From Aldrovandia affinis (taxonomy: Eukaryota > Chordata > Actinopteri > Notacanthiformes > Halosauridae): 64,000 bases of DNA. The notes under the pieces were generated by a model. That model had not been told where the DNA came from. It saw only the letters and a program-made list of their open reading frames with translations, and did not search any database. How positions within the stretch are numbered: the first letter of the stretch is position 1; every line of letters begins with the position of its first letter. Position numbers and translations under genes: made by a program. The stretch covers positions 981,458 to 1,045,457 of the forward strand of contig JAINUG010000175.1 in the NCBI GenBank assembly GCA_029706075.1, read 5' to 3'. Shown here piece by piece: positions 1 to 12,217 of the stretch.

Positions 1-910
1 ATGTTTCAGATAGTGGGAATGCCTACGTTAGCATCTGTGTTTTGCTCAAATCTAATAAAGCTCCATTTATCCGATTAGACGGCTGAATTAAGAATCTAAA
101 AAGACCACCTTCATGAGAAAGCAGAGGGCTACGGTTGAAATTGTTGACACAGATGAATAATATAATTTTTGAAGACAGCCATAATTTGTTGTTCTGATTT
201 GTAATACTCTCACTTTGATTTAAGAGTATGTGCTGTATTTCTGAGCTCACTGCTGTTTGCTTATCCTTGTGGATGGTACAGACCCATATGTAAATTCTAC
301 ACTCTTCATGGGCCTCACAGTATTTATAAAGAATAACCCCCCAGTTATGAAATCTATGGGTTAAAATGTCACCTTTCATCATTTATTTTGCCCCTCAACA
401 CTAAGCAAATATTGGTATAATACCCTGCCATGGTATTTCATGAGTATAAAGTTATACTCCACGATGGTGCCTGGACCAAAGACTAAAAGAGAGGGAAAAG
501 GTGAGAGTGTAGTCTGACAGAGCTCATAGTGTTTTATTCCAATATTATAGCACTTTGAAATCTCAATCTCAGTAAACATCACACCCATTCAAAATTCAGC
601 CCTGGTAAATTGCATCATTGTTGTATCATTTTTTGCGCTTGTATAAAAGATAATTACAAAGGCACAAACTGCAGTCTTTAACAAAAAAGAAAGGCCTAAT
701 ATGAAGCCATCCAGCAGTCTGGGAACCCATTGAAAATATATTAGATAATACAGCTTTCTGACAGACAGAGGAAGTTCATTGTTCACTGTGCCTTTTTATC
801 ATGCTTGCCCAAGTCTAGAAATGGGGTCAGTGTGCAGTCCCAGAACACAGCAGGAGATGATGCATCTGTACTATGTTTCACGTATTTTAGGATGTTGTAG
901 GGGAGACAAG
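1..910. other. No gene recognised (unique AT-rich DNA)
   Basis: Short open frames occur on the minus strand but show no recognisable domain, no splice-site context and no biased composition. No repeat family is recognised here. Confidence 0.6.
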
Positions 911-1075
911 GCTAGTGGTGTAGCATGTACCAGAACCTGACTTATAACCACATGGTTATGTGTTTGAATCCTAGGTGGAGCACTGCTCTTCAGCGATCCA
1001 TTTAACCCTCGACAGTATAAGCAAACATCCAGCTACATAAACCACAAGCATGTAGCAAGATCATAATGACAATAA
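911..1075 (+). mobile_element. Old tRNA-derived SINE copy (SINE2 type)
   Basis: The order of landmarks matches the better-preserved copies at 13039 and 58219 read on their sense strand. A GTGGTGTAGCATG head comes first, then a box-B-like TGTTTGAATCCTAGG, then a GGAGCACTGCTCTT block, and then 'aagcaaacatccagctacataaa', which corresponds to the body segment with 'atccagctgtataaa'. It is diverged and lacks the L2-type tail, so it is an old or 3'-truncated copy. The call rests on visual alignment only. Confidence 0.5.
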
Positions 1076-4000
1076 TTTCACATATCAGCTCTGCAGGTTA
1101 ATTTGGATCAGGTCATTTGGTCAGATATTAAATATTAGGTACAGAGATGCAGTGTGCATAATTTACAGTTCAGTTACCTCTACTTTTCCATACAGATATC
1201 CAGTCTTGTTTTCTCCACATTGAGCACAAAAAGCTCATTCATACATAATCATACACAACAAGCATTTGTCATAAAACACTGTTTAAATCGCTGGAGTGAA
1301 ATGTACAACTGATGGCTATGTAGAATTTTTATGATTGTCTTTTTTTTGTTAAAGAGAAGTTATTTTAAATCTTCTGCGCATGTGTTTTATAGATGTCAGC
1401 CCCCCTCTTTACCATTAACTGAGTTGTAAACCTATTTGGAAAAACTGGAGGTACAAACATGTTCATGAAAACAATTCAAGCATAAAAAAGCATAAAAATC
1501 AAGGTGTATATATTATTTTATGACCCGTCATTAGCCCGTCTGCGGACGATGTCGTATAACCCAGTCAAATTTTTTAAAAACGGTGCTCTGGGTTCAATTA
1601 AACATTTCTCCTTAACTTTGAGTTTTAGTTATTTTCCTCAAAAATGCAGTTTGGTGAGTTCAGCAACAATCAAAATTAACTTGCAAACTGTTTTGGGGAA
1701 AAGTTGCATTTATTTTAAGTTAAATGTATGCTGTTTGAATCAAGGCCATTGTAATGAGATTGAATAAAGTTCTTTGTTCTCTGCAGTTTCAACATACACA
1801 TTTATTTTTTTATATTGTATTGGTATTGATATTGGTATATTTAGAACTAAATATTCATAGGTTGCTGATATAAAAAAATATATTTGAGAAATGAAAAGGT
1901 AACTGAAATTAATCAAGACTTACGAATAATGAACAATGGTTGTCTGTGACAACGCAGTGAAGTTCACTGAAGCTGAAGCACTCCCATGGAAACCAAGTCA
2001 GGGTGCACTTTTCTCGAATGTGACAATTCAAGATAACACTGTCAACAGGCTGAGGTCATTTCTCTATTGTAAGACCCAGTAAAGAATATATCAAATTCCT
2101 TCATCCAAAGGTGTCTCCACATTTACCCAAAGCTGTTGATTGCTACCTCGAGGTGTTCCAAAGAAGATATCACATTTTTGTTTTGTTTAGGTGGAAATAA
2201 TACCATTTAGCGGTGTGTTTTAATCCTCAGTCTTCTTTAAATGGAAAGGGGTTTTTTCACGCTCAAACCTCTTCCCTGTGAAATGCTGGCTCAATGCCAG
2301 GAACGATCTTATGTCAGTGACTCCATATCTGGGGGAATTCCTCAAAGTAAGAGCTCCATTATTGAAGGATTTCTGAGGTTGAGTGAATCCTAGGTAAGTA
2401 ACCCGAGATGTCCTGGAAACTTTCACTGATGCCATTAACGGTGCGTGACAAAATGGATACGGCCTTAAATCACCCTGTTTAAAACCTCGCCCCCCCACCC
2501 TTAATTAACACCAGGTTAATTAGTAACTATCTCCTCTCCTTCATCACGCCAGCAGGCAAATAATTCTTTTGAGCCTGTTTAAGCTTTGTAAAACAGACAA
2601 AAAGAAAATGTATAGTCGGTGATGTAAGGTTGTGTCAACTTTCACTGCCATGTAAAACACAGCCTATTTTAGGCTCGTAATTCCCTGCTCACAGACGCCC
2701 ATTGTGTTCAGGGAGATTAATGTGAGCCAGCACTCTGATCGCTTGCTTTGACAGAGAAAACCTGCATTGGCACTGGAGCTGTACATGTCATACTTCATAT
2801 TAAAATCTTAATAATGACTTGGCAACATGTGGTGGTAAAACTCACTTAGGCAGGGGTGTGCTGGAGATCCCGGGTTTGCTTCTCTTTCTTCAAAGTCAAG
2901 TCTTAATGACTTAATTGGCGGCATTGACTGGACAGGAAGCTAAATCACCCATTGTGCTCGGTCTCGATTCATTTAAAGGCTGATTTCGGGATTGCAGTAG
3001 CAGGACTGGACAATGCTGCATGAGAGCAATTTAGGCTTAAGAGAAGAACAGTAACAACCACACTGGCCTCCAAACCCACAGCATTCAGTAGATTAAAGTC
3101 TCCAGTACCGTTTCTCACTCATTCCTCAGCAGCTAAACAAGCCTGAGACAACGTGCACAGACACCGACTAGATTAACCAAACTGCATCTAATCGGGATGG
3201 CCCCTACCAACCACTACAACAGCTAATCCACATACTATAGAGATCAGAGCACATGCGCATCTGTGCAGCATCGTACGATCCCAAAATAAAGAACCCACAA
3301 ACTGGCACAATGGTAGCTACTGCTGACCCTCAGTGCACAAACAGGCCCCATCATAACACACTGGAGCTCTGATTCAGGGTATTCTGGGATATTTGAGGAC
3401 AGTCTGTATTTCCAGGAAGTAAAATATATGTTTGAGAAAATATCATGTTTAAAGAAAGTGCACCTCGGCGAGAGAATGAAACAGAACAGGCACCAGGTCA
3501 GCCAGAAAAAACAGAACACGTCTTTCCAGGAAAAAGAGACACGTCTTTCAAATCTTGCAATTGGACGTTCACAAACTTTCTAAATGCTAAAAAAAAGAAA
3601 TGGCCCTGCAACCACGAAGAGGCTGAAACAACAGAAACTCACTCTCTCTGGTTATACCGGGTGGTAGAAAAACCAGCTTTATTAAACGCTTCAAATGAAT
3701 TTGGCCAGAATGTGCGATCACGTTTCCGAAATTAACATAATTACTCTGTGTTTTCTTTTTGTTCCGCTTTCGCGAACCGAGGTGGCTAACTCCCCGGGAT
3801 TTATTTATTTACGTTTGTCAGTCTGAGAGCAGCTCAGGGAACTCCGACAGACGTGCGAAAACGTCCCAATCAAAGGTTCAAAAAAGATTTTTAAAAACAG
3901 AGCCAGAGCCCTCACCTTGGGCCCTGGCGGGGCAGGGGCAGAGCAGTGCTGACGCAGGCTGTGTTTGAGGCAGGACATTGAGATGCAGGATCATGGACGT

Positions 4001-5390
4001 ACCCTTCTCAGTCTTCAGCACACTATTGACACAGCAGTGCTATAAAACAAGGTGTGAGCGAGTTTCCGTAAAGAGCAGTCCAGTCAAAGGGACCCGCTGT
4101 CCAGACCGTTAACCCCACACACACAGCGCAGGACAGACGCCTGACCCGCCACGCAGACTCGTTAAAAAAACAAACGAGACGGTGCTTTTACACTTGAACA
4201 AGGTGCAAACGGGGAGTGACCAGGTGTGCACACAGTACCTCCGTATGCTCATTATACTGGCACAGAAGATCAAGGAGGAAACTGTTTGAAGTTATAAATT
4301 AGAAGTTGTAGCACCTTCCATTTTTTTGGCTGCGTGAGTCCAGAAGCTGTTCTAAACTGCATTGGGCATGTGTTCAAAGTATTTCAAACAAGAACAAAAT
4401 AAATAATAGGAAAAAACCTGTATCCAACGTTCATGGGTATTATCATGCAATGTATTACTAAACAATTCCATTGAATATAACATTATTCCAAGAAACAGTA
4501 GTTCAATGCTAAAATAGTCCTTGGCACATTGACATATTTAAGACTAGGAGGGCACATCCATGTCAGAGAATCAACAAAATATGTCCTGATATATCATTAC
4601 AGAATTCTTGGCAAACGGTCTGCAATAACTAAGAACATCTGGAGTTTGAAATCGAAGTAGCCATTCTACAACAAAAAAAGCTATTGTACAGATCCATTGA
4701 AATATACATTTGCCTTTCACCTGCTGTGACTGTGTTGAGACAAACAAAATGAACATAGCCACGTTAAAAAAACGTAAACGTAAAAAGTAATTCCTTCAGT
4801 AATCAGAAGTTGGCTGACTTTTCATTGCCGTTCTCTTCTTGTTACACTTACGATGATAAATGTGTGTTTATGCTTACATTCTGTGAAATTTTATCAGTTT
4901 AAATTTCGTCGTGTACTTGTTGACAAGCCTGCACCAAAATCTCCCCAGTTAACTGCCATTGCCAGTCTGATACAGTTTAAGCAAACCCAAATTCAGCGGT
5001 TACACCAGCTGAGAAAAGAAACATGTTCAAAAACACACTGACCCCAATGTCCGGAAGTTGATATAACCTTTGATTATCTTAGACCATTCGTCTGCTTACA
5101 AACATGTTACAGACCCTGTATATCCATGTTTGTCTGTTATCACTAAATTGGAACTTTTGCGTCAAATGCGCAGACATTGTTAGCTTTAAAATATCCCTGT
5201 AAATTCGTTTCCTAAAACAAATCAACATCACTGTTTCAGACAGCCTATATGCATTTTGCAATACGTATGTTGACAGACTATCAAACACATTTATCAAAAG
5301 CGGACATATAGAATTCATCTGACTTGTCGCAGGACGGGTAGCCTGTGTTTTAACATAAATGAACATTTGACACTGAAATGCAAAAAGTTA
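1076..5390. other. No gene recognised (about 4.3 kb unique DNA)
   Basis: I see no coding domain, RNA gene or repeat family. The longest open frames are under 100 codons and unremarkable. The stretch 3750-4150 is moderately richer in CpG than its surroundings. Parts of 2500-3000 look like balanced, non-repetitive sequence that could hold conserved noncoding elements, but that needs a cross-species alignment. Confidence 0.55.
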
Positions 5391-5870
5391 ACCTACCTGT
5401 GTCTTCGGGCTGAGGATGGGAGTCCTGGCACGCGCTAAGATGGAAGTTCAGGATAACAGATCATTAGCACGCGCGAATTCATACTCCGTTTATTTTACCG
5501 GCGTCTGAAGGAGGGCGCTCCACATACTAACAGAACCAAGGTGGACACCACTGTTAACATGAAGTCTTTAACTTTAACAAAGAAGTCAGTGGGTAATCAT
5601 AGTTGTATAATTCGTATTATTATTCTGTTCAATGTGTTTTGGAGATGGCTCGCGCCGCTTGCAGGCTGTCAGCGCACTCGTGTCTCGCGGAACTGCAGCT
5701 GGCCCGGAGTGTCCGCGAGCCCACGGTTAGCGCGTGCCAAGCAGGGAGGGGTCAGATGCAAACTCGGCGGCGAGGATCCAGTCTGATGAGCGCGAGGTCA
5801 GCCAGATCCGAGGTAGATGGCAGTGACGTATCCCTCGTACCTGACAATGCGTTTGAAATGTAATGCCATG
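5391..5870. promoter_or_regulatory. Short CpG-dense block, candidate promoter or first exon
   Basis: Between about 5645 and 5850 I count roughly 22 CpG dinucleotides in about 205 bp, far denser than the flanking kilobases. It includes a CRE-like TGACGTA near 5824. On the minus strand an AG|GTAGGT match to the 5' splice-site consensus lies at about 5393, so a minus-strand transcript could start in the CpG block and splice there. On the plus strand a 72-codon frame beginning ATGGCTCGC at about 5645 runs through the block but resembles no protein I know. CpG clusters escaping methylation decay usually mark vertebrate promoters; that this one does is inference. It could also be a decaying GC-rich repeat. 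Confidence 0.35.
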
Positions 5871-6452
5871 TTTACGCATGAATTAATATAGATCATAATG
5901 TGTTTATTTAGGTAGCTCGAGGAAGGCACAGTTTACAGTGTGTAGTACATTCTTATTCTTATTGTTTCTGCAGTTCATCATCATTACCACCATCAGCATA
6001 AAAAATTAAAGGCTTATATTGTCTTCCTCATGTTACTGATACAGCATTGATTCCTTGGTGGAACAGCAGTGCTCTCATTGCCTTGCATGACTGAACTTTC
6101 ACCTCTTTCGGGACAGCTGACGTCCATGAGAAGTGCCCCCCTTGTGGAAGCTTCTGCGTGAAAGCATCGAAGCACATTGTTCCAAAGACGCAGTAGAAAA
6201 AACAAATATGCAATTTTATACCTGATGAAGTCAGAAAATAGGCAGCTTCTCCCTCAGTGTGAGACACTTGTGCACTCTGTTTGTTCATAGTTTCCTGCTG
6301 TTATTCCTGTTAAAATAGATGGATTTACTGACCTTTGAGCAATAAACTGGTGTGACGCTGCCTCTGCTCTGTGATTGTGTTTTAGACGCATTCCTCTACA
6401 GGCCCTCGTAAGCACAAACCAGTTTACATCACAGCTCCCATATCCACAGTCA
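5871..6452. other. No feature recognised
   Basis: Unique AT-rich sequence between the CpG block and the Tc1 remnant. Minus-strand open frames of 60-86 codons show no domain. Confidence 0.5.
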
Positions 6453-6890
6453 TGTAAAGGTAACTGCCAAAATAAACAAAACACTTGAGTAAATGAAGGA
6501 TGGAGATGAAGTTATCTTCTGGTGAAGCATTTCTATCCTGATGGGAGTGCAGGATGACAATGCCCCCATCCACAGGACACAAGTGGTCACTGAATGGTTT
6601 GATGAGTATGGAAATGATGTGAACCATATGCCATGGTCGTCTCAGTCACCAAACCTCAACCCAACTGAACACTTATGGGAGATTCTGGAGTTGTGGGTGC
6701 TTGTGACAGCATTTTCCACCACCATCAATAAATCACCAAATTATGGAATTTCTCATGGAAGAATGAGAGCTGTTGCATCCCTCCAATAGAGTTCCAGACA
6801 CATCTATGCCAAGGTGCATTGAAGCTGTTCTGTGGCTCATGGTGGCCCAACACCTTATTAAGTCACTTAATTACCTGTCTTACAATTACA
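6453..6890 (+). mobile_element. Tc1/mariner remnant (DD36E-type), internally deleted
   Basis: The left end carries the terminal repeat GGTAACTGCCAAAATAAAC followed by ACACTTGAGTAAATGAAGGA, a fish mariner-type end. Sequence then jumps to the C-terminal catalytic part of the transposase. The right end near 6872-6889 keeps only a short complementary piece (ATTACCTGTC). The missing middle, including the N-terminal DNA-binding domain and the first catalytic aspartate, makes this a non-autonomous relic. A similar left end followed by a different internal join is present at 62384. Confidence 0.8.
6541..6789 (+). pseudogene. Tc1/mariner transposase C-terminal fragment
   Basis: The frame encodes the second catalytic aspartate in QDDNAPIH and the third catalytic residue as E in NPTEHLWE, inside the family motif WSSQSPNLNPTEHLW. 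Counting residues between the aspartate preceding N and that glutamate gives 36, so the spacing is DD36E and not the DD34E of classical Tc1. DD36E is the signature described for the 'Incomer' family of Tc1/mariner transposons. The N-terminal helix-turn-helix half and the first D are absent and the reading frame ends in unrelated residues, so no active enzyme is possible. Confidence 0.8.
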
Positions 6891-8560
6891 CTTAATAACA
6901 CTCTTGCCTCTTAGATGCTTATTGCTCATAAATGTAATTACAAGAATAAACACATGTGGCAGATAGTGATGACTTTATTGTGTTTCCTGCAACTAATTAA
7001 AATGTTTTGCAAACAAATGGCATCACTTAATTGCCATTGACATGAGTCATTTATGTACAGGTGAGCCAGATGTAATGGCGATGACTTTACACTCTAACAC
7101 AGACAAGAAGTGACACCAAACAAGTTCTGTGCTTAACATATAATTTTTCAAGAGGAATAAAGTCAAATTAATTGTTAATGTTACTATACAAACAGTTTCT
7201 TTTCAGAATTTTGTGTCCACCACTTAATGTAAGGTTTCAAATTATTTGGGATGACGTCCAATGAAGTGTTAAAAATTCTTGCTTTTAACAAGTAATACAA
7301 TTATATGACAACTTTTCCAAACACTTGAAATGTTTTTATTGGTAAAGTCATGGGACCTCAAAGATGTGAGCATTTCCAAAATTAGACAATAAAGAACTGT
7401 GTGAGTCATACAAAATATTTATTTCACAAACAAAAAATAGTTTGTGGTGTATTTGTAGTTTCCTTTTATACAGGGGCAGCTGCAGTGACTGGGGAAGAAG
7501 GCTTGAAAAAGCAGCTATGTATATATACATGCATTATGCATGCTGATACTGTAAACAGGTTTTTTTTAATAATAATTTGATCTCCTTTGTGTAATTCCAC
7601 ATTTAGCTCTTTGTTTTTCTCTATTTCTGGATTATAATCCCTGTTCTTAATACATCTTCTAATTTGATGAGGCACACACAGACACAATGAATTGTATCAT
7701 ATGGGAGGGCACCATTATAGCCATGTCTTTAACAAAAGAAGCAATTAAGAGAGTTGGTCTGACGGAAGTAGATGGACATAGTTATAATACGTTCATACCG
7801 CCCTCCCCCCATAGCTGTGTGAAGAGACATTTGCTACAGCTCCTTTTAATCTATTTGGCCAACGTCAAACGGTACTGAAAATGCATTAGCCTAGCTAGCT
7901 AGCAAGCTTCTTGACAGTAATATTGGCAAGTCATTTTCCAGTGTTTCATTGTGGAGCAGTAACATGAAAGAAAGTTTACATGGTTTCATGTTTGCACAAA
8001 CAGGATTGTGTACTGTGAACTGATGAGACGTTTCTGGTCATCTCTCTTCTCCCTGCCTTCTGTTGCCACACCAGCTCTCAGTATAGTGACACAGTTCACT
8101 CTGGAGCCTAGGGAGTGAACATCCTGACTAAACCGCCAAACATTTCTGTGATGTATTATACAAATACGCCCGCTAATCACAGCCCTGCCCTTTTAGCTGG
8201 CCAGGGAGACTGGTGAATGCAGGTCTGGAGGTGAGGGAGAGCAGCGAGCTACACTGCAGGTCACAGCAGTCTTAGCAGGAGAGACCATGGCACTCAAACT
8301 CTCCCACTAATTTACAAAGGACTCATAAATCCTAACAGGCCTGAACTGTAAACCTGCAGAGGCCTGAAGGCCTGGGGCTCCAGTGTAGCGGCTGACCTAC
8401 AACAGGTCAGTGAGCCAGGTGACGTCAGGTTTTCCCTTGGCCACTGCTGCTGAGGAGAGCACATTACTTCAGAAATGTCTTTAACAATGCCCAACATGAC
8501 ATCCATAAATAAGTTAAATCACTGGCAGGTTGGGACATGAAGGTGTGTGGGAGGAAACTC
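6891..8560. other. No gene recognised
   Basis: AT-rich unique DNA. The only oddity is a small self-complementary stretch (CTAGCTAGCTAG) near 7892. Open frames here are short and featureless. Confidence 0.5.
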
Positions 8561-9165
8561 AGGCGTCAGTGCTGTACTCTGTGTGGTCAGTGCTGTACTC
8601 TGTGTGGTCAGTGCTGTACTCTGTGTGGGGTGTGCTCTGTATGGTCAGTGCTGTACTCTGTGTGGGGTGTGCTCTGTATGGTCAGTGCTGTACTCTGTGT
8701 GGGGTGTGCTCTGTATGGTCAGTGCTGTACTCTGTGTGGTCAGTGCTGTACTCTGTGTGGGGTGTGCTCTGTATGGTCAGTGCTGTACTCTGTATGGTCA
8801 GTGCTGTACTCTGTGTGGGGTGTGCTCTGTATGGTCAGTGCTGTACTCTGTGTGGTCAGTGTTGTGCTCTGTATGGTCAGTGCTGTACTCTGTATGGTCA
8901 GTGCTGTACTCTGTGTGGGGTGTGCTCTGTATGGTCAGTGCTGTACTCTGTGTGGTCAGTGTTGTGCTCTGTATGGTCAGTGCTGTACTCTGTATGGTCA
9001 GTGCTGTACTCTGTGTGGGGTGTGCTCTGTATGGTCAGTGCTGTACTCTGTGTGGGGTGTGCTCTGTATGCTGTCAGTGCTGTACTCTGTGTGGTCAGTG
9101 TTGTGCTCTGTATGGTCAGTGCTGTACTCTGTATGGTCAGTGTTGTGCTCTGTGTGGTCAGTGAC
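8561..9165 (+). repeat. Minisatellite of interleaved 21-bp and 16-bp units
   Basis: About 600 bp is built from a 21-bp unit (TCAGTGCTGTACTCTGTGTGG with variants GTTGTGCTCTGTATGG) and a 16-bp unit (GGTGTGCTCTGTATGG), alternating irregularly. The array keeps reading frames open in all three plus-strand phases (up to 242 codons) and on the minus strand. The frames contain only the repeat translated (SAVLCV or QCCTLCG patterns) and start in unrelated sequence, so I treat them as repeat artefacts and not genes. Confidence 0.9.
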
Positions 9166-10002
9166 AGTTTGACAGACACTGAAATTAAGACAACCTTCGT
9201 TGAAATCTCTGACCACTACCACCTCAGTAAGAAATTAAAAACCAAAACAACTTCTTAAATTATTTGTTCAAAGTTTAGAACAGGTCACACTGTCGCAGTA
9301 TTGAATTCCATTGAGAATATCTATTTGTGAAAGACACGCGTCAATGCCACTGTATCTCACACTCTTTACTCTGCATTTGATCATTCGCCTGGTGGTTTTC
9401 TGAGCATGCATCATATGCCACACTACTCGAGACGGATGCTTTTATTGTGCTGATAATTACCACATTGGCAATATCTATGCAGAGTTTCACATGACAGTAG
9501 TCTAAAGGACTGTGGTGAACTGTGTGCCAAAGTTGTCACGTGCGTTAAAACAAGCATAAGAAATTGAAATATATGTGTATTTCTCCATACAATTAGTACC
9601 ATGTGTAGCAGTCCAGTTTTAAAGCGATGTCTAAAGAATAAACTCTGTGCGATCCTGTAAATTACCTTTAATGTTGTTTATGTCTCCCTTGCCCGTGTTT
9701 ACATTCTACTTTTACAGCCTTTGCATAGAGCCATCTTGAGCATGTCAAATGTTGGCTAATTCCATTTAAATCTGCACTATTAGACATTAAAGCAATCATT
9801 AATAATGACATATGACCCCCTTGTTATTGTTATTCTTTTTTTCCCCTCCTACCTGCCATGAATGATAAATAAACCAGTACAGTGCCGAATGAGCAGGACT
9901 GCAGCCCTTTGAGGAAAACTAAAAACAAGAATATGTACATGAGTTTCATTGCATACTCTCCTTTTGCCAAAATACCAAAACTATCTGCGTGACAAATCTG
10001 AT
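9166..10002. other. No feature recognised
   Basis: Unique AT-rich DNA between the minisatellite and a small tandem duplication. No domain-bearing frame seen. Confidence 0.5.
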
Positions 10003-10100
10003 AACAGCTCAAATACCAGCTCTATGTGACTGCAGTAACTAGTGTTTTATGAACAGCTCAAATACCAGTTCTATGAGAGTGCAGTAACTAGCGTTTTATG
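10003..10100 (+). repeat. 49-bp tandem duplication, two copies
   Basis: AACAGCTCAAATACCAG begins at 10003 and again at 10052. The two copies also share the GCAGTAACTAG(T/C)GTTTTATG end, with a few substitutions between them. Confidence 0.9.
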
Positions 10101-10117
10101 GGAAACTACAAAAGGGC

Positions 10118-10355
10118 AATGTGCGTATGTGAGTGTGTGTCTGTGTGTGAGAGAGTGTGAGTGTCTGGGTGTGTGCGTGAGTGTGAGTGTGTGTGTGTGT
10201 GTGTGATTGTGATTGTGTATGTGTGTGTGTGTCTGTGTGTGAGTGTGTATGTACATGTGTGTCTGTGTGTGAGAGAGTGTGAGTGTGTGTGTGTGAGAGA
10301 GTGTGAGTGTCTGTGTGTGTGAGTGTGAATGTGTATGTGTGTGTCTGTGTGTGTA
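10118..10355 (+). repeat. TG-rich imperfect microsatellite
   Basis: An irregular run of TGTG interspersed with AGAG, TCTG and TATG steps. It gives a His/Thr-rich minus-strand frame that is a composition artefact. Confidence 0.95.
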
Positions 10356-10572
10356 GAACTTTACCAAAAAAGAAAGGAAAACCTATATTCTTTGATCCGT
10401 ACCCCTGAATGGATGTCCTTGGGGATGAGAATGAACAGCTGAATGAGAATTAATCTGCGAGTCATTTCTGGAACTGCACTCTTCCGTCGTGCACATTTCC
10501 AACATGAGGGCACACTGCCATTCGCATCCATCCAGATAACTTTTATTCTGTATATTGCACTTTAAAAAATAG

Positions 10573-10660
10573 TGGTTCTGTGTGGCTCAGTAGGTAGAGC
10601 ATGGCACTGACAATGCTTAGATTGTGGGTTCCCATTGGGACCACATATACAGAAAATATT
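10573..10660 (+). mobile_element. tRNA-derived SINE (SINE1 family), 3'-truncated
   Basis: It starts GGTTCTGTGTGGCTCAG, holds the box-A-like TGGCTCAGTAGGTAGAG and the block ATGGCACTGACAATGCTTAG shared with the copy at 36261. Box B is damaged: five bases of the usual GGGTTCGATTCCC are missing, leaving GGGTTCCC. After CCACATATAC it runs into AT-rich sequence without the L2-type tail. Confidence 0.85.
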
Positions 10661-12217
10661 AAATATAAATATTAAAAAACATATTACCAGCAAAAGGCTG
10701 ATCAGCCGCTCGTGTCATTAGTTTGCATTAGATACCTATCTTGTTGCAATTAGAATAATTCATTAGTTGTATTTATGGTAAGAATTATGGGGTTATGGCC
10801 AGTAAAATAAGTCCTAGAATGGTTTCCATCAAAATTTGTCCTAAACTTTCACTTTTTGCAAATGAATGCAAGTGTAACTTTTTTTTCAGTTAATTTTGCT
10901 GATGGCTGAACTCACCACATTGTGCATGTGAACAGACACTGAGACTTCAGTCTCATTGTGAGTAAAAGCTGAGGGCAGATGCTGATGGAATCCAGGCTCC
11001 TGTCTTGTAGGGCCTGTTATCAAGGCAAGGCTGAAGGACTACAGGGTTATTATGTTACAGTTTATTGCAGGAAGGGCCCGGGGTGTTTCCAGGTTATAAC
11101 TGCGGGTGACAGTTATGTGACTCTCCCAGAGATATCAAGACCCACTTCCATCTGGGCAGGTCCTTCTTACCAGAAATGAATTTGCATGACCCCAGAAGAA
11201 GGTCAACTCACAGCATGGTGGCGAGACAGCACAGCTACCCACGCTCACTACTACTAGAGTGAACATCACCTAAAGGAGCAGCACTGTTGCTGAGTTGCAT
11301 GTCAGTCGCAGACAGCAACATTGGGGTGATTAAATCAAAGCCCAAAGTGACTGCTTTTATGTAATATTGTGTAAGTTAAGCATTAACAATGGCTTAAAAT
11401 GTATTGGGAGTTGGAGGGCAGAATAGATTTGTATCACCCTATGTTACAGGTTATCTTTCAACAGAATTTTTATGCATATTTAATATTTTGGGTATTTATT
11501 TTGTATTACTTTGACCGTAACTGTATTTATTTTGTAATGTAGCCTATTCATGTAATTCATCTAAAAACAACAGCTGTTTGATGAAAAGGCTGCTGCCTGA
11601 GGGATTACTACATGCGTAAACATGCAGCTGTTTGTTCAAGTCACACCGATATCCCTGCCAAGACCACTACGCAGTCCCCTGCATTAATGAACGTGAATAA
11701 ACATTGTGATGCCGGACTTCACAAAGCAACAGGGTTGAATGTAAACATTCGCCAAGAAGCGCCATTAAAACTACAACTGCATGGAAAACCTCTAATCAGA
11801 ATTTTTTGTTGCTTCACTCTGTCATATGCGTATACATTTATCCATTTGGCCAGTGTACAGTTGAAGAGAATTAGCATGTCAATTTTTCTTATTTGTTTGT
11901 TCTCCAGATACGCAGCTATGCGGTCGCTGTGGACCGCTGTGAGCTTCAGTCTTGGTAACAATAGTTACCAAATAGCTCTACCAAAAGAGAAAAAGCAGCT
12001 CTCATGCTAAATATCCCAAATACAAATTTGATTTGTATGCAAATAATTAAAAATTGAATACCTATGATATCTTCATAAAATGTCTTTTTTTTTTATAATG
12101 ACTTTTAATTAAACAACCATTGGATCTTCATGAGATTGATGAGGCAGTCTGATGGGTAGGTCTGACTGTAACAGAAGGCAAGTTTTGACGCTGATTTGTA
12201 CCTGCTCTGTAGAGATA
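10661..12217. other. No gene recognised
   Basis: Includes a 132-codon plus-strand open frame (11612-12010) and a partly overlapping minus-strand frame. Neither shows a domain, signal peptide or conserved motif I recognise, and base composition does not differ from the flanks. A lineage-specific gene cannot be excluded. Confidence 0.45.

Noticed and set aside
8530-9258. Cys-rich open frames of 205-242 codons in three phases
   Set aside because: All three phases and also the minus strand are open because the minisatellite units lack stops; not a protein signature.
10071-10367. His/Thr-rich protein on the minus strand
   Set aside because: Translation of a CA/TG-rich simple repeat.
10573-10660. 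tRNA gene
   Set aside because: It is tRNA-like only in boxes A and B, box B is damaged, and it matches the SINE copies at 36261, 37443 and 50206.
11612-12010. 132-codon open frame as a gene
   Set aside because: No domain, homology or composition signal; an overlapping antisense frame is open as well. Left as unannotated DNA.
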